Part shown: in pieces, positions 36,016-45,754 of the stretch
Numbering within the stretch: the first letter of the stretch is position 1
Layout of the letters: every line of letters starts with the position of its first letter
Source: Pseudoblastomonas marina
GTDB lineage: Bacteria > Pseudomonadota > Alphaproteobacteria > Sphingomonadales > Sphingomonadaceae
Assembly: GCF_014641655.1 (NCBI RefSeq)
Contig: NZ_BMID01000001.1
Span: 248,001-312,000, forward strand
Length of the DNA stretch: 64,000 bases
Reading direction: 5' to 3'
The notes under the pieces: generated by a model
What the model was told of the DNA's origin: nothing
Database searches by the model: none
Seen by the model: the letters and a program-made list of their open reading frames with translations, nothing else
Position numbers and translations under genes: made by a program

Positions 36016-37872
36016 CTAGCGCCCGCCGCCGGCGGCGATCCAGGCGTCGATCTTGCGCTCGAGCACGGGCAGCGGCAGCGCCCCGGTATCGAGCACCTGC
36101 GCATGGAAATCGCGGATGTCGAAGCGATCGCCCAGGGCCTTTTCCGCCTTGGCGCGCAATTCCTGGATCTTGAGCGCTCCGACCTTGTAAGCCAGCGCCT
36201 GCGAGGGAATCGCGATGTAACGCTCGACCTCGGCGACCACCTCGGTGCGGGTCATGCCGCTGTTTTCGAGCATGAAGTCGATCGCCTGCTCGCGGGTCCA
36301 GCCCTTGGCGTGGAGGCCAGTGTCGACGACGAGGCGCATCGCGCGCAGCTGCTCGTCCTGCAGCGTTCCATAACGATTCCACGGATCGTCGAAGAGCCCC
36401 ATCTCGTAACCGATCGTCTCGGAATAGAGCGCCCAGCCTTCGACATAGGCGGTGTTGCCGCCGAAGCGCATGAACGCCGGAAGGTCCTCGTTTTCCTGCG
36501 CGAGGCTGATCTGGAAGTGATGCCCCGGCGCGCCTTCGTGCAGGTACAGCGTCACGTTGCCCGTGGTGAGGCGGCTCGGCAGGTCGTAGGCGTTGAAATA
36601 GAACGTGCCCGGGCGCGATCCGTCGGGCGAGCCCGACTGGTACGAGCCACCGGCCGAGAACTGCTCGCGGAACGGCTCGTAAGGCTTGATCTCGAGCTCG
36701 GTCTTCGGCGTCAGCGAGAAATATTGGGGGATCAGCGCGTCGACCGTCTCGCCGATCTCGTAGTAGGTCTGCGTCAGCGCCTCGCGGCTTTCCGGCTTGA
36801 ACTGCGGATCGGTGCGGACGAAGTCGAAGAACTCGTTGAGCGTGCCTTCGAAGCCGACTTCGGCCTTGATCTCTTCCAGCCCGCCCTTGATCCGTGCGAC
36901 TTCGCTGAGGCCCAGATTGTGGAGGTAGTCGGCGGTCAGCGGCAGCGTGGTCGTGTCCTCGATCAGCTGGCGATAGAGCGCGGCGCCGCCCTTCATCTGC
37001 GAAAGACCCACACTGTCGCGCGCCACGGCGAGGTATTCGTCGCGCAGGAAGTCGCGCAGGCGTTCATGCGCGGCGTAGATTTCACGCGTCTTGGCGACAT
37101 AATCGGCGGTCAGGCGCGCCTTTTCCTCCTCGGTGAAACCCTCGGGATACATCCCTGCCGGACCCATGAAGGGCGATTCCTCGACCGGGATCGCGAGCTG
37201 GGTGTCGAGCTGGTCGATCACGTTACGGATCGTCAGCTTGGTTTCGTAGACGCCGCTCTCCATGCCCTCGCGAAAGCGGTCGATCGCGCGATCGGTCAAC
37301 TCGACGTAGTTGTCGTGCCGCTTGAGGTTGTTCTCGTAGTCCTCGACCGTGGCGAAGGGCGCCGCGCTCTGCCCGCTGGCGAAGGTCGGGTAGAAGGTAT
37401 GGAAGCCGGCGAAATGGTTGACCGGGCGCACCAGCGTGGCGGCGATCACTTCGGGGGCGAGGCCCTTCAGGGCCTGCTGCTGGTTGTATTCGAACACGTC
37501 GTAGGCGAGCTGGTCCGTGTCGTTTAGCGCGGCGCGGTCGATCGTGGCGAGCTGGCGAAGGTTCAATCGCGCATCGGCTTCGCTGGCGGTATAGTATTCG
37601 TCCTCGAGATAGTCGCCCAGTCGGTCGGCATAACGCATGTCGCCGCGGAACAGCGCGCTGATCGGGTTGAGCTTGAGGCTGCGTTCGTCGGCCTCGGCGA
37701 ACAGCGCGAACAGCTTGTCGTGCTCGCTCTCTTCAGCCGCTTGCCCGGTCTCGGTCGTCGCGACCTGCGGCAGCGGCTGGGCGGCGGTGGAGGCGGGCTC
37801 TTCCGCGGTGGCCGCGCAGGCGGCGAGGGCGAGAGCGGAAGCGCCGGTCAGCGCGAGACGAACGAACGACAT
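36016..37872 (-). CDS. DUF885 lipoprotein (metallopeptidase-like), copy 2
   Basis: A 618-residue paralog of the downstream gene with the same layout: lipobox L-A-A-C, helical N-terminal half, and H-E-G-A-P-G-H-H-F at His445, then G-N-T-A-Y-V-E-G-W and L-Y-S-E-T-I-G. The two proteins share long stretches but differ throughout, so the duplication is old. Both keep the predicted metal-site residues, arguing that both are active, perhaps on different peptides. Confidence 0.88.
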   Translation of the reverse strand: MSFVRLALTGASALALAACAATAEEPASTAAQPLPQVATTETGQAAEESEHDKLFALFAEADERSLKLNPISALFRGDMRYADRLGDYLEDEYYTASEADARLNLRQLATIDRAALNDTDQLAYDVFEYNQQQALKGLAPEVIAATLVRPVNHFAGFHTFYPTFASGQSAAPFATVEDYENNLKRHDNYVELTDRAIDRFREGMESGVYETKLTIRNVIDQLDTQLAIPVEESPFMGPAGMYPEGFTEEEKARLTADYVAKTREIYAAHERLRDFLRDEYLAVARDSVGLSQMKGGAALYRQLIEDTTTLPLTADYLHNLGLSEVARIKGGLEEIKAEVGFEGTLNEFFDFVRTDPQFKPESREALTQTYYEIGETVDALIPQYFSLTPKTELEIKPYEPFREQFSAGGSYQSGSPDGSRPGTFYFNAYDLPSRLTTGNVTLYLHEGAPGHHFQISLAQENEDLPAFMRFGGNTAYVEGWALYSETIGYEMGLFDDPWNRYGTLQDEQLRAMRLVVDTGLHAKGWTREQAIDFMLENSGMTRTEVVAEVERYIAIPSQALAYKVGALKIQELRAKAEKALGDRFDIRDFHAQVLDTGALPLPVLERKIDAWIAAGGGR

Positions 37873-37972
37873 TGATGATCCCCTTGTTGGTGTGTTGCCC
37901 GCCTATGACTGGCGAGAGCGATCGGCAAGGGCGCGATGGATGATCGACCGTCCGGTTTCGACGAATGGTCGT

Positions 37973-38902
37973 TCAGTCGAGGCAGTGGCGATCCCCCCGG
38001 CGCGCGACGGCGAAACCGCGTGCGGAGACCTCGCGGCTTTCTGCGCTGTCCGGATCGCGGATCGGGTTGGTGTGGTTGTAATGGATGAATTTGACCTTTG
38101 CCCGCTCGGAATCGGGCAAGTCGGCGAGCATCGCCATTGTCGCCGTGACGCGCGGATGCGGGATCTCGCTCATGTCGCGCCCCGGTAGCTCGTTGTCGTC
38201 CCAGAAGGTCGCGTCGATGAAGGCGTGGTCGACCGCGGCGATCAGCGCGGACAGGTCCAGCGGACTTGCGGCGGCGAAATCCTCCCAGCTGTCGATATCG
38301 GGGACGTAGAGCGCGGTCTTGCCCGGGCTCATCACGACGAAGCCAACCGTCTCGGAATATTCGTCGCGGTGCGGGACTTCTATCGCCCAAACGCCGAAAT
38401 GGTCGGTGATAGCCTGGACGTCGCCGCCGGCGAGATCGCGCAACTCGATGTTGCCGAGGTCGACCAGCTGGCTCCACGGGCCGTTGGTCCGCAGGAATTT
38501 GGCCATGCGCGGCATCGCGTAAACCGGCACGCCGTCAGCGCCCGCCGCTTCGCGCCCGAGCCAGGCGAGGCCCAGGTAATGGCCGATATGCGCATGGGTC
38601 AGGAACAAGCCGTCGATCCCCAGCCCATGGTCGGGCGGAGCTATCTCGTCGAGCAGCGCGAGCTGGTCGGTAATCGCCGGGGTGGCGTCGAACAGGAACC
38701 GCTCGCCGCGCGCGCGGTCGACCACCGCGAGCGAGCTCGGCCACAATTCCGGACCATCGTCAGCGGCATTGCCGATCTGCGGCGCACCCGCGTCCTGTCC
38801 CGCGCCGAGCACGACGAGTTCGAGGCTGCATTGCGCCGCGTCCTGCGCCGACGCTGCCGAAGGAATTGCGAGCGCCAGCGCGGCGGCGAGGGGACGGATC
38901 AC
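37973..38902 (-). CDS. Secreted PqqB-like MBL-fold hydrolase
   Basis: 309 residues starting at a GTG that overlaps the amidohydrolase stop (GTGA). It has a signal peptide (A-S-A-Q) and the metallo-beta-lactamase fold with L-T-H-A-H-I-G-H-Y-L-G as metal motif, plus P-S-S-L-A-V and I-P-H-P-R. The pattern resembles PqqB, but no other pqq gene is near and PqqB itself is not secreted. A periplasmic hydrolase paired with the amidohydrolase is inferred. Confidence 0.8.
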   Translation of the reverse strand: MIRPLAAALALAIPSAASAQDAAQCSLELVVLGAGQDAGAPQIGNAADDGPELWPSSLAVVDRARGERFLFDATPAITDQLALLDEIAPPDHGLGIDGLFLTHAHIGHYLGLAWLGREAAGADGVPVYAMPRMAKFLRTNGPWSQLVDLGNIELRDLAGGDVQAITDHFGVWAIEVPHRDEYSETVGFVVMSPGKTALYVPDIDSWEDFAAASPLDLSALIAAVDHAFIDATFWDDNELPGRDMSEIPHPRVTATMAMLADLPDSERAKVKFIHYNHTNPIRDPDSAESREVSARGFAVARRGDRHCLD

Positions 38903-40200
38903 TCGACCACTCGACCGCGCACCATCACCCATTCGACCTTCTCGAGCACGGTGACGTCGGCGAGCGGATCGCCGGTCACCGCGATGATGTCGGCCGACAT
39001 GCCGGGGGCGATGCGACCGATCTCGTTCTCCATCTCGAGCACCCTGGCCGCGACGGTGGTCGCACTGGCGAGCGCATCGCGCGGGCTCATGCCCTGTTCG
39101 ACCATCAGCGCGAATTCGCCGGCATTGCGGCCATGTGCGAACACGCCGGCATCGGTGCCGAAGGCGATCGGCACGCCCCAGCGATAGGCCTTGCCCATGA
39201 ACACGCGCGCGGTCTCGGCCACGGCGCGGATCTTGTCTTCGACGACCGGCGTGTAGACGCCCTGGCCGAGCCGCTCGGTCACCCCCTTGAACGCCATCAG
39301 CGTGGGAACGAGCACGGTGCCGTTGGCCTTCATCGCCTCGGCCGCCGCCTCGTCGAGATAGGTGCCGTGCTCGATCGTATCGATACCTGCGCGCGCCGCC
39401 GCCTCGATCCCGCGCGCTCCGTGTGCGTGCGCCATGACCTTGAGGCCGAGCGAATGCGCGGTGTCGGCGATCGCCTTCATCTCGGCATCGCTGAAATGCG
39501 CCTCGAGCCCGCGCCCCTGCTGGCTGAGCACGCCGCCGGTCGCGGTGATCTTGATGGTGTCGGCCCCGTTCTGGCTCGCGAGCCGGACCTTGGCCGCGCA
39601 CTCGACCGCACCGGTGCAGGTGAACCCGCTGTCGAGCAATTCGTTGACCTCGGGCCGGAAGCCGTTGACGTCGCCATGCCCGCCGATGATCGCGAGCGGC
39701 GGCCCGGCGGCGATGATGCGCGGGCCCGCGATCATGCCTTCGGCGGTGCCGCGACGTAGCGCGAAGGCGGTCTGCGGTCCGCTCCCGGCCTCGCGCACGG
39801 TGGTGAATCCGGCGAGCGCGGTGAGCCGCGCATTCTTCGCGCCGACGACCACGCCCCATTCGTCGGCCTCGACCGCTTCCTTCCAGTAGTCGCCGCCCGG
39901 ATCGCCGGTCAGGTGGACGTGGAGGTCGATCAGGCCGGGCATCACCGTCTTGCCCGATAGATCGATCGTCGGGGCGCCTTCGGCAGCCTCGGCCCAGCCT
40001 TCCTCGATACTGGCGATCCGCCCGCCGCGCACGGTGATCGTCCGCGGGCCCTCGAGCGCAGGCTGCGCCGGATCGACGATCACCCGGTCGACGAGGATGG
40101 TCTGCAACTCGTCCTGCGCGAGCGCGGGACCGGTGGTCATCAGGCCCGCCAGCGCGGCGATCGGCGCCAGCGTGCGGGCGGCAAAAGCGGTGAACGTCAT
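38899..40200 (-). CDS. Secreted amidohydrolase (imidazolonepropionase-like)
   Basis: A 433-residue metal-dependent hydrolase with signal peptide (P-A-L-A-Q near 29). Metal ligands: H-V-H in D-L-H-V-H-L-T, the Lys in T-I-K-I-T-A, His in H-A-H-G and E-H-G-T, and Asp in F-G-T-D-A. This set fits secreted prolidase-like carboxypeptidases of the family (Sgx9260 type) that cut Xaa-Pro or Xaa-Arg dipeptides. GGGAGA precedes the ATG. It is divergent from the S9 peptidase gene, sharing a ~97-bp promoter region. Confidence 0.85.
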   Translation of the reverse strand: MTFTAFAARTLAPIAALAGLMTTGPALAQDELQTILVDRVIVDPAQPALEGPRTITVRGGRIASIEEGWAEAAEGAPTIDLSGKTVMPGLIDLHVHLTGDPGGDYWKEAVEADEWGVVVGAKNARLTALAGFTTVREAGSGPQTAFALRRGTAEGMIAGPRIIAAGPPLAIIGGHGDVNGFRPEVNELLDSGFTCTGAVECAAKVRLASQNGADTIKITATGGVLSQQGRGLEAHFSDAEMKAIADTAHSLGLKVMAHAHGARGIEAAARAGIDTIEHGTYLDEAAAEAMKANGTVLVPTLMAFKGVTERLGQGVYTPVVEDKIRAVAETARVFMGKAYRWGVPIAFGTDAGVFAHGRNAGEFALMVEQGMSPRDALASATTVAARVLEMENEIGRIAPGMSADIIAVTGDPLADVTVLEKVEWVMVRGRVVE

Positions 40201-40297
40201 CGAAAAATCTCCCTCTCTCGGGCGGGGTGATGCCCTTGCCCCGCGCGCGCTGCAATGGCTAAGGCGCAGGCGGAAGATTTCACCGGAGAGGAAACAG

Positions 40298-42343
40298 ATG
40301 CTCAAATTGACCAAATCCGCCCTGCTCGCGGGTGCGCTGATCACGCCGTTCACCGCCGCGCAGGCGCGCGTGATGACGGCCGAGGACGTGGCCAAGCTCG
40401 AAAGCGTCGGCCAAATCGCGGTCTCGCCCGACGGGACGCGGATCGCCTACACCGTCGCCAGCCTGCCTGACGTCACCAGCGGCGAGGAAGACGGCACCAC
40501 CCGGCAGGAACTGATGGTCGCATGGGAGAAGGACCAGGCCCGCGCCTTCCTGCCCGAAGACATCAGCCCGTCGACGGTCAAGTTCTCGCCCGATGGCCGG
40601 ATGATCGCCTTCATCTGGGCCAACGACGGTGAAAAGCGCGCCGTGTGGGGCCTGCCGATCGACGGCGGCGCCTATCGCAAGCTCGCTGCGGTCGATGGCG
40701 CGCATGTCCGCAGCTACGATTTCTCGCCCGACGGCTCGATGGTCCACCTGCTGGTCGCAGCTGCAGAGGACAAGGGCCGCAGTGGCGAGAGCAAGAAGGG
40801 CTTCGATGCGGTCGTCTATGAAGAGGAAGCCCAGCTTAACCGCCTGTTCTCGGCCCGGCTCGGCGACGAGATCGACGCCAACCCGCGCAGCGTGGCGATC
40901 CCGGGTTATGTCTCGGCCTTCCAGGTCGCGCCGAACGGGCAGTGGGCCGCCGTCGAGAGCGCGCCGACCCCGCAGGTCGACGACAGCTACACCTCGAAGC
41001 GCGTGCATATCGTCGATCTCGCGAGCGGCGACGTGACCCGCGTGGTCGAGACTCCGGGCAAGATCGGCGACGTCGAAATCGCGCCCGATTCGATGAAGAT
41101 GTCGATGATTGCCGGGATCGACATGAACGATCCGGCCGCGACCACGCTCTATTACGTCGACCCGGTGTCGGGCGCGATGACCGCGCTCAACGAAGGCGCG
41201 GCCGAAGCGGCGGTCGATGCCGAATTCCTCGCCGATGGCCGCCTCGCGGCGGTGATCCACACCGGGGTGATGAGCGATCTGCGGATCTATTCGCCCGACG
41301 GTTCGGTTGCGCAGCAGATCGATGGCGAGAACCTTTCGATCAGCAGCATCGAGGCCGGCGGCAATCGCATCGCGGTGCGTGCCTCGACCGCGCAGCATCC
41401 GAGCGAACTCTACGTCTGGAAGGGCGCGATGTGGGAACGCTGGACGAGCCACAATCCTTGGCTCGCCGAGATCGATTTCGGCGAACAGCGCCCCTATCGC
41501 TATACTGCGACCGACGGCACCGAGATCGAAGGCGTGCTGGTCCTGCCCGTGGGCGGCGTGCCTGCCGGCGGTGCCCCGCTGATCCTCGACGTCCATGGCG
41601 GGCCCGAAGCGCATGATTCGAACGGCTGGACGACGGCCTATTCGGGTCCGGGCCAGGTCGCCGCGGGGCAGGGCTATGCCGTGTTCCAGCCCAATTATCG
41701 CGGCTCGACCGGCTACGGCGTTGCCTTTGCCAAGGCGCATCAGGGTCGCTACACCGATCCCGAGTTCCGCGACCTCGTCGACGCGAAGCGCGCGCTTGCG
41801 GCCGACGGGATCGCCGATGCCGACCGCACCGGGATCACCGGCGGCTCCTATGGCGGCTATGCCACCGCCTGGGGTTCGACCTATTACTCGGACGAGTTCG
41901 CCGCGGGCGTGATGTTCGTCGGAATCTCGAACCAGATCTCGAAATTCGGCACCACCGACATCCCCTACGAGATGTACAACGTGCATAGCCGCGCCTGGCC
42001 GTGGGACGACTGGCAGAAGATGCTCGAAGTCTCGCCGATCTACCACGTCGACAAGGCCGAGACCCCGCTGCTGATCATGCACGGCGACAGCGACACGCGC
42101 GTCGCGCCGAGCCAGAGCTACGAGCTCTATCGCTCGATCAAGGTGCGCAAGCCCGAGACGCCGGTGCGCCTCGTGCTCTATCCGGGCGAAGGCCACGGCA
42201 ATGCGCGCGCCGCCTCGCGCTACGACTACAATGTCCGCATGATGGAATGGTTCGACACCTACCTGAAGACCGGCGATCGCGACGCCGAGATGCCGGACCC
42301 GCGGCCCGAGCTCGATCTCGGCAGCGACGACGGCGAAAGCTGA
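40298..42343 (+). CDS. Secreted S9 family prolyl-oligopeptidase-like peptidase
   Basis: 681 residues: signal peptide (A-A-Q-A), an N-terminal beta-propeller with repeated S-P-D-G-x-x-I-A motifs, and a C-terminal alpha/beta hydrolase. The catalytic triad is Ser517 (G-G-S-Y-G-G), Asp599 (H-G-D-S-D) and His633 (G-E-G-H-G). It should release dipeptides or short peptides in the periplasm. It starts 97 bp from the divergent amidohydrolase gene, so both may respond to the same nutrient signal, and it ends in a strong terminator. Confidence 0.92.
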   Translation: MLKLTKSALLAGALITPFTAAQARVMTAEDVAKLESVGQIAVSPDGTRIAYTVASLPDVTSGEEDGTTRQELMVAWEKDQARAFLPEDISPSTVKFSPDGRMIAFIWANDGEKRAVWGLPIDGGAYRKLAAVDGAHVRSYDFSPDGSMVHLLVAAAEDKGRSGESKKGFDAVVYEEEAQLNRLFSARLGDEIDANPRSVAIPGYVSAFQVAPNGQWAAVESAPTPQVDDSYTSKRVHIVDLASGDVTRVVETPGKIGDVEIAPDSMKMSMIAGIDMNDPAATTLYYVDPVSGAMTALNEGAAEAAVDAEFLADGRLAAVIHTGVMSDLRIYSPDGSVAQQIDGENLSISSIEAGGNRIAVRASTAQHPSELYVWKGAMWERWTSHNPWLAEIDFGEQRPYRYTATDGTEIEGVLVLPVGGVPAGGAPLILDVHGGPEAHDSNGWTTAYSGPGQVAAGQGYAVFQPNYRGSTGYGVAFAKAHQGRYTDPEFRDLVDAKRALAADGIADADRTGITGGSYGGYATAWGSTYYSDEFAAGVMFVGISNQISKFGTTDIPYEMYNVHSRAWPWDDWQKMLEVSPIYHVDKAETPLLIMHGDSDTRVAPSQSYELYRSIKVRKPETPVRLVLYPGEGHGNARAASRYDYNVRMMEWFDTYLKTGDRDAEMPDPRPELDLGSDDGES

Positions 42344-42363
42344 TCGATCAAGGGATTGGATCG

Positions 42364-42398
42364 AAAAAGGCGCGTTCCGACACGGTGCGCGCCTTTTT
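42364..42398 (+). terminator. Strong intrinsic terminator after the S9 peptidase
   Basis: AAAAAGGCGCG and CGCGCCTTTTT form an 11-bp stem including the A/T arms, with a 13-nt loop and a T-rich tail. It ends 40 bp before crtY, so the carotenoid operon must have its own promoter within that short gap. Confidence 0.9.
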
Positions 42399-42438
42399 CT
42401 TTGCGCTCCTTGGACCCCGTGCATAGGCATCTGTCCCC

Positions 42439-43635
42439 ATGAGCAGTCGCGCCCCCGCAAGTATCGTCGACGTCGCCATTGTGGGCGGTGGGCTCGCGGG
42501 CGGGCTGATCGCGCTGGCGCTTGCCAACAAGCGGCCCGAACTGCGGGTCCGGCTGTTCGAACAGGGCGCGACGCTCGGCGGCAATCATCGCTGGAGCTGG
42601 TTCGAAACCGATCTCGACGATCCGGCGAAGGTGTTGCTCGCGCCGTTTCGCAAGGCGGCGTGGGACGGATACATGGTCGGGTTTCCCGGTTACGACCGCG
42701 CGCTCGAGACCCCGTATCGCTCGATGGCGTCGCACGATTTCGACCGCGCGCTGCGCCGCGAACTGCCCGCAGGGGTGGTCCAGGCAGGGATCGAAGTGGT
42801 CTCGCTCGCGCAAGATCACGTGCTGCTCGCCGACCAGACCCGGGTTCCCGCGCGCGCGGTGGTGGATTGCCGCGCCGCCACGCCCTCGCGGCACTTGGCC
42901 GGGGGCTGGCAGGTCTTCATGGGGCGGCACCTGCGCACCACCCATCCGCACGGGATCGAGCTCCCCTTCATCATGGATGCGACGGTCGACCAGATCGGCG
43001 GCTTTCGCTTCGTCTACGTCCTCCCGCTGAGCGCGAACGACATCTTCGTCGAGGACACCTATTACCAGGACAGTCCGAAGCTCGACCGCGACGCGCTGTC
43101 CTCGCGGCTCGACGCCTATTGCGCGGCGCAGGGCTGGGATTACGGCATCGTCGGCCACGAGACGGGCGTATTGCCGGTCGTCACCGGGGGTGATTTCGGT
43201 GCCTTTCGGGCGGAGCAGTCCGCACATGGCGGGGTCGTGCTTGCCGGTGCGCGCGGCGGGTTTGCCCATCCGCTGACCAGCTACACGCTGCCCTATGCCG
43301 CCGGTCTCGCCGGGCGTATCGCCGACAATGCCGACCTCCCCGGCGACCAGCTCGCGGCGTTGATTGATCGCGAGGCGCGCGAGCACTGGCGCGACACGAA
43401 GTTCTATCGCCTGCTCGGCCGGATGCTGTTCCAGGCCGCGCGGCCCGAGCAGCGCGTGCGGGTGTTCGAGCGGTTCTACAAGCTTCCCCCGCCGCTGATC
43501 GAACGGTTCTATGCCGGCAAGTCGACCCTGCGCGACAAGGCGCGCATATTGATCGGCAAGCCCCCCGTACCTGTATCGCGCGCAATCCCGGCCTTGCTTT
43601 CGGCAGGTCGCCCGATGCAAGGGAAGACAAGATGA
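42439..43635 (+). CDS. crtY: Lycopene beta-cyclase (CrtY)
   Basis: A 398-residue flavoprotein that closes the ends of lycopene to beta-carotene rings. The FAD motif V-G-G-G-L-A-G-G-L near residue 15 and G-G-N-H-R-W-S-W-F (CrtY signature), plus F-V-Y-V-L-P-L-S and F-V-E-D-T-Y-Y, are typical of proteobacterial CrtY. No Shine-Dalgarno is seen before the ATG and a terminator ends only 40 bp upstream, so translation may be nearly leaderless. ATGA overlap with crtI. Confidence 0.95.
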   Translation: MSSRAPASIVDVAIVGGGLAGGLIALALANKRPELRVRLFEQGATLGGNHRWSWFETDLDDPAKVLLAPFRKAAWDGYMVGFPGYDRALETPYRSMASHDFDRALRRELPAGVVQAGIEVVSLAQDHVLLADQTRVPARAVVDCRAATPSRHLAGGWQVFMGRHLRTTHPHGIELPFIMDATVDQIGGFRFVYVLPLSANDIFVEDTYYQDSPKLDRDALSSRLDAYCAAQGWDYGIVGHETGVLPVVTGGDFGAFRAEQSAHGGVVLAGARGGFAHPLTSYTLPYAAGLAGRIADNADLPGDQLAALIDREAREHWRDTKFYRLLGRMLFQAARPEQRVRVFERFYKLPPPLIERFYAGKSTLRDKARILIGKPPVPVSRAIPALLSAGRPMQGKTR

Positions 43636-45176
43636 ACGCTCAAGCCCCCGTCCTCGACAAGCCCCGAATCCCCGAACTCACCGGCAAGTCGGCCTGCGTC
43701 GTCGGGGCGGGTTTCGGCGGGCTCGCGCTGGCGATCCGCCTGCAATCGGCCGGGATCGCGACGACCGTGGTCGAGGGACGCGACAAGCCCGGTGGTCGTG
43801 CCTATTTCTGGGAGCGAGAGACCGACGCGGGCAACTTCACCTTCGACGCCGGCCCGACCGTGATCACCGATCCCGATTGCCTGCGCGAATTGTGGGCGCT
43901 CACCGGACACGACATGGCCGACGACGTCGAACTGATGGAAGTGACCCCGTTCTACCGCCTCAACTGGCCCGACGGGACCAATTTCGACTATTCGAACGAC
44001 GAGGCGCACTTGCGCGCCGAGATCGAGCGCGTCGCCCCGGGCGACAATCCGGGCTACGAGGAATTCCTCGATTACTCGGCCCGCGTGTTCGAGGAAGGCT
44101 ACGTCAAGCTCGGCCACGTGCCGTTTCTCGATTTCAAGTCGATGCTCAAGGCCGCGCCCGCGCTGGCCAAGAACCAGGCCTGGAACAGCGTCTACGCCAT
44201 GGTAAGCAAGTTCGTGCAGTCGGAAAAGCTGCGTGAGGCGCTCTCGTTCCACACGCTGCTGGTCGGCGGCAACCCGATGGAAACCAGCGCGATCTACGCG
44301 CTGATCCACAAGCTCGAAAAGGATGGCGGCGTGTGGTGGGCGAAGGGCGGCACCAACCGCCTGGTCGCGGGCATGGTGACGCATTTCGAACGCCTCGGCG
44401 GGACGCTGCGGCTGGGCGATCCGGTGGCCGAAGTCACTACGATGGGCGCGCACGCCACGGGCGTCGAGACCGCAAGCGGATGGAGCGGCCATTTCGACGC
44501 GGTCGCCTCGAATGCCGATATCATGCATTCCTATCGCGACCTGCTGGGCAAGAACGCGCGCGGACAGAAATACGCCAAATCGCTCGCGAAGAAGCGCTTC
44601 AGCCCGAGCCTGTTCGTGGTCCATTTCGGGATCGAAGGCGCGTGGCCCGGGATCCCGCACCACATGATCCTGTTCGGCCCGCGCTACGAGGGGCTGCTCG
44701 ACGACATCTACAAACACGGCGTGCTGCCGCGCGATTTCTCGATCTACCTCCACCATCCGAGCGTGAGCGATCCCTCGATGGCGCCCGAGGGGATGAGCAC
44801 TTTCTACGCGCTGGTTCCGGTCGCGCACCAGGGCAAGCTGCCGATCGACTGGGACGAGATGGGCCCCGAGCTCGAGGCGCGGATCCTGGCCGAGCTCGAA
44901 CGGCGGCTGATCCCGGGTCTGAAAGACCGGATCGTGACCAAGTTTTCCTACGCGCCGAAGGATTTCGCGCGCGATCTCAATGCCCATCACGGCAGCGCCT
45001 TCAGCCTCGAACCGATCCTGACCCAGAGCGCCTGGTTCCGCGGCCACAATCGCGACGACGTGATCGACAATTTCTATCTCGTCGGCGCGGGCACTCATCC
45101 CGGTGCCGGCATCCCCGGCGTCATCGGCAGCGCCAAGGCGACCGCGGGATTGATGCTGGAGGACCTGCACGCATGA
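43632..45176 (+). CDS. crtI: Phytoene desaturase (CrtI)
   Basis: A 514-residue desaturase converting phytoene to lycopene in four steps. It carries V-G-A-G-F-G-G-L-A-L-A near the N-terminus and the C-terminal signature G-A-G-T-H-P-G-A-G-I-P-G-V. The start (ATGA) overlaps the crtY stop and its own stop overlaps the LOG gene start, so all are translationally coupled. It sits peripherally on the inner membrane. Confidence 0.96.
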   Translation: MNAQAPVLDKPRIPELTGKSACVVGAGFGGLALAIRLQSAGIATTVVEGRDKPGGRAYFWERETDAGNFTFDAGPTVITDPDCLRELWALTGHDMADDVELMEVTPFYRLNWPDGTNFDYSNDEAHLRAEIERVAPGDNPGYEEFLDYSARVFEEGYVKLGHVPFLDFKSMLKAAPALAKNQAWNSVYAMVSKFVQSEKLREALSFHTLLVGGNPMETSAIYALIHKLEKDGGVWWAKGGTNRLVAGMVTHFERLGGTLRLGDPVAEVTTMGAHATGVETASGWSGHFDAVASNADIMHSYRDLLGKNARGQKYAKSLAKKRFSPSLFVVHFGIEGAWPGIPHHMILFGPRYEGLLDDIYKHGVLPRDFSIYLHHPSVSDPSMAPEGMSTFYALVPVAHQGKLPIDWDEMGPELEARILAELERRLIPGLKDRIVTKFSYAPKDFARDLNAHHGSAFSLEPILTQSAWFRGHNRDDVIDNFYLVGAGTHPGAGIPGVIGSAKATAGLMLEDLHA

Positions 45177-45754
45177 AGCGTCTCGCCGTCTATTGCGGCT
45201 CGGCCACGCCCGAGGACCCGCGTTATATCGTGCTCGCGCGCGAGGTCGGGCGCACGCTCGCGACGCGCGGGATCGGGGTCGTCTATGGCGGAGGCCGATT
45301 GGGGCTGATGGGCGCGGTCGCCGATGCCGCGCTCGAGGCCGGCGGCGAGGTGATCGGCGTGATCCCCGAGGCGCTGGTGGGCTCCGAAGTCGCGCATACC
45401 GGTTGCACCCGGCTCGAAGTCGTGCCCGGCATGCACGAGCGCAAGAAGGCCTTCACCGACCTCTCGGACGGCTTCGTCACGATCCCCGGCGGGGTCGGCA
45501 CGATGGACGAATTGTGGGAGGCGGTCAGCTGGGCGCAGCTGGGTTACCACCGCAGCCCGGTCGGTCTGCTCAACGCGTTCGGCTTCTATGACGGACTGCT
45601 CGAATTCAACGCCAAGATGATCGAGGTCGGCTTCATCCGGCCCGCGCACCAGGGCATCATCGTCGCGCGTGAGACTATCCCGGAACTCCTGACGGCGATG
45701 GCGGATTATGAGCCGCACACCCCGATTTTCGCGATGAAGGCAGACGACCTCTGA
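45173..45754 (+). CDS. LOG family protein (cytokinin riboside monophosphate phosphoribohydrolase type)
   Basis: A 193-residue Rossmann-like protein with Y-G-G-G-R-L-G-L-M-G, M-H-E-R-K and the hallmark P-G-G-V-G-T-M-D-E. Such enzymes remove ribose 5-phosphate from AMP-type nucleotides (LOG/YgdH). Here the gene is locked between crtI and crtB by 4-nt overlaps on both sides. A role in carotenoid synthesis is not known; coupling could be incidental or supply control. Family call is firm, operon role is open. Confidence 0.9.
   Translation: MKRLAVYCGSATPEDPRYIVLAREVGRTLATRGIGVVYGGGRLGLMGAVADAALEAGGEVIGVIPEALVGSEVAHTGCTRLEVVPGMHERKKAFTDLSDGFVTIPGGVGTMDELWEAVSWAQLGYHRSPVGLLNAFGFYDGLLEFNAKMIEVGFIRPAHQGIIVARETIPELLTAMADYEPHTPIFAMKADDL

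Noticed and set aside
33990-37527. Long plus-strand frames (727 and 571 codons) over the DUF885 genes
   Set aside because: Shadow frames of two clear minus-strand genes with intact motifs.
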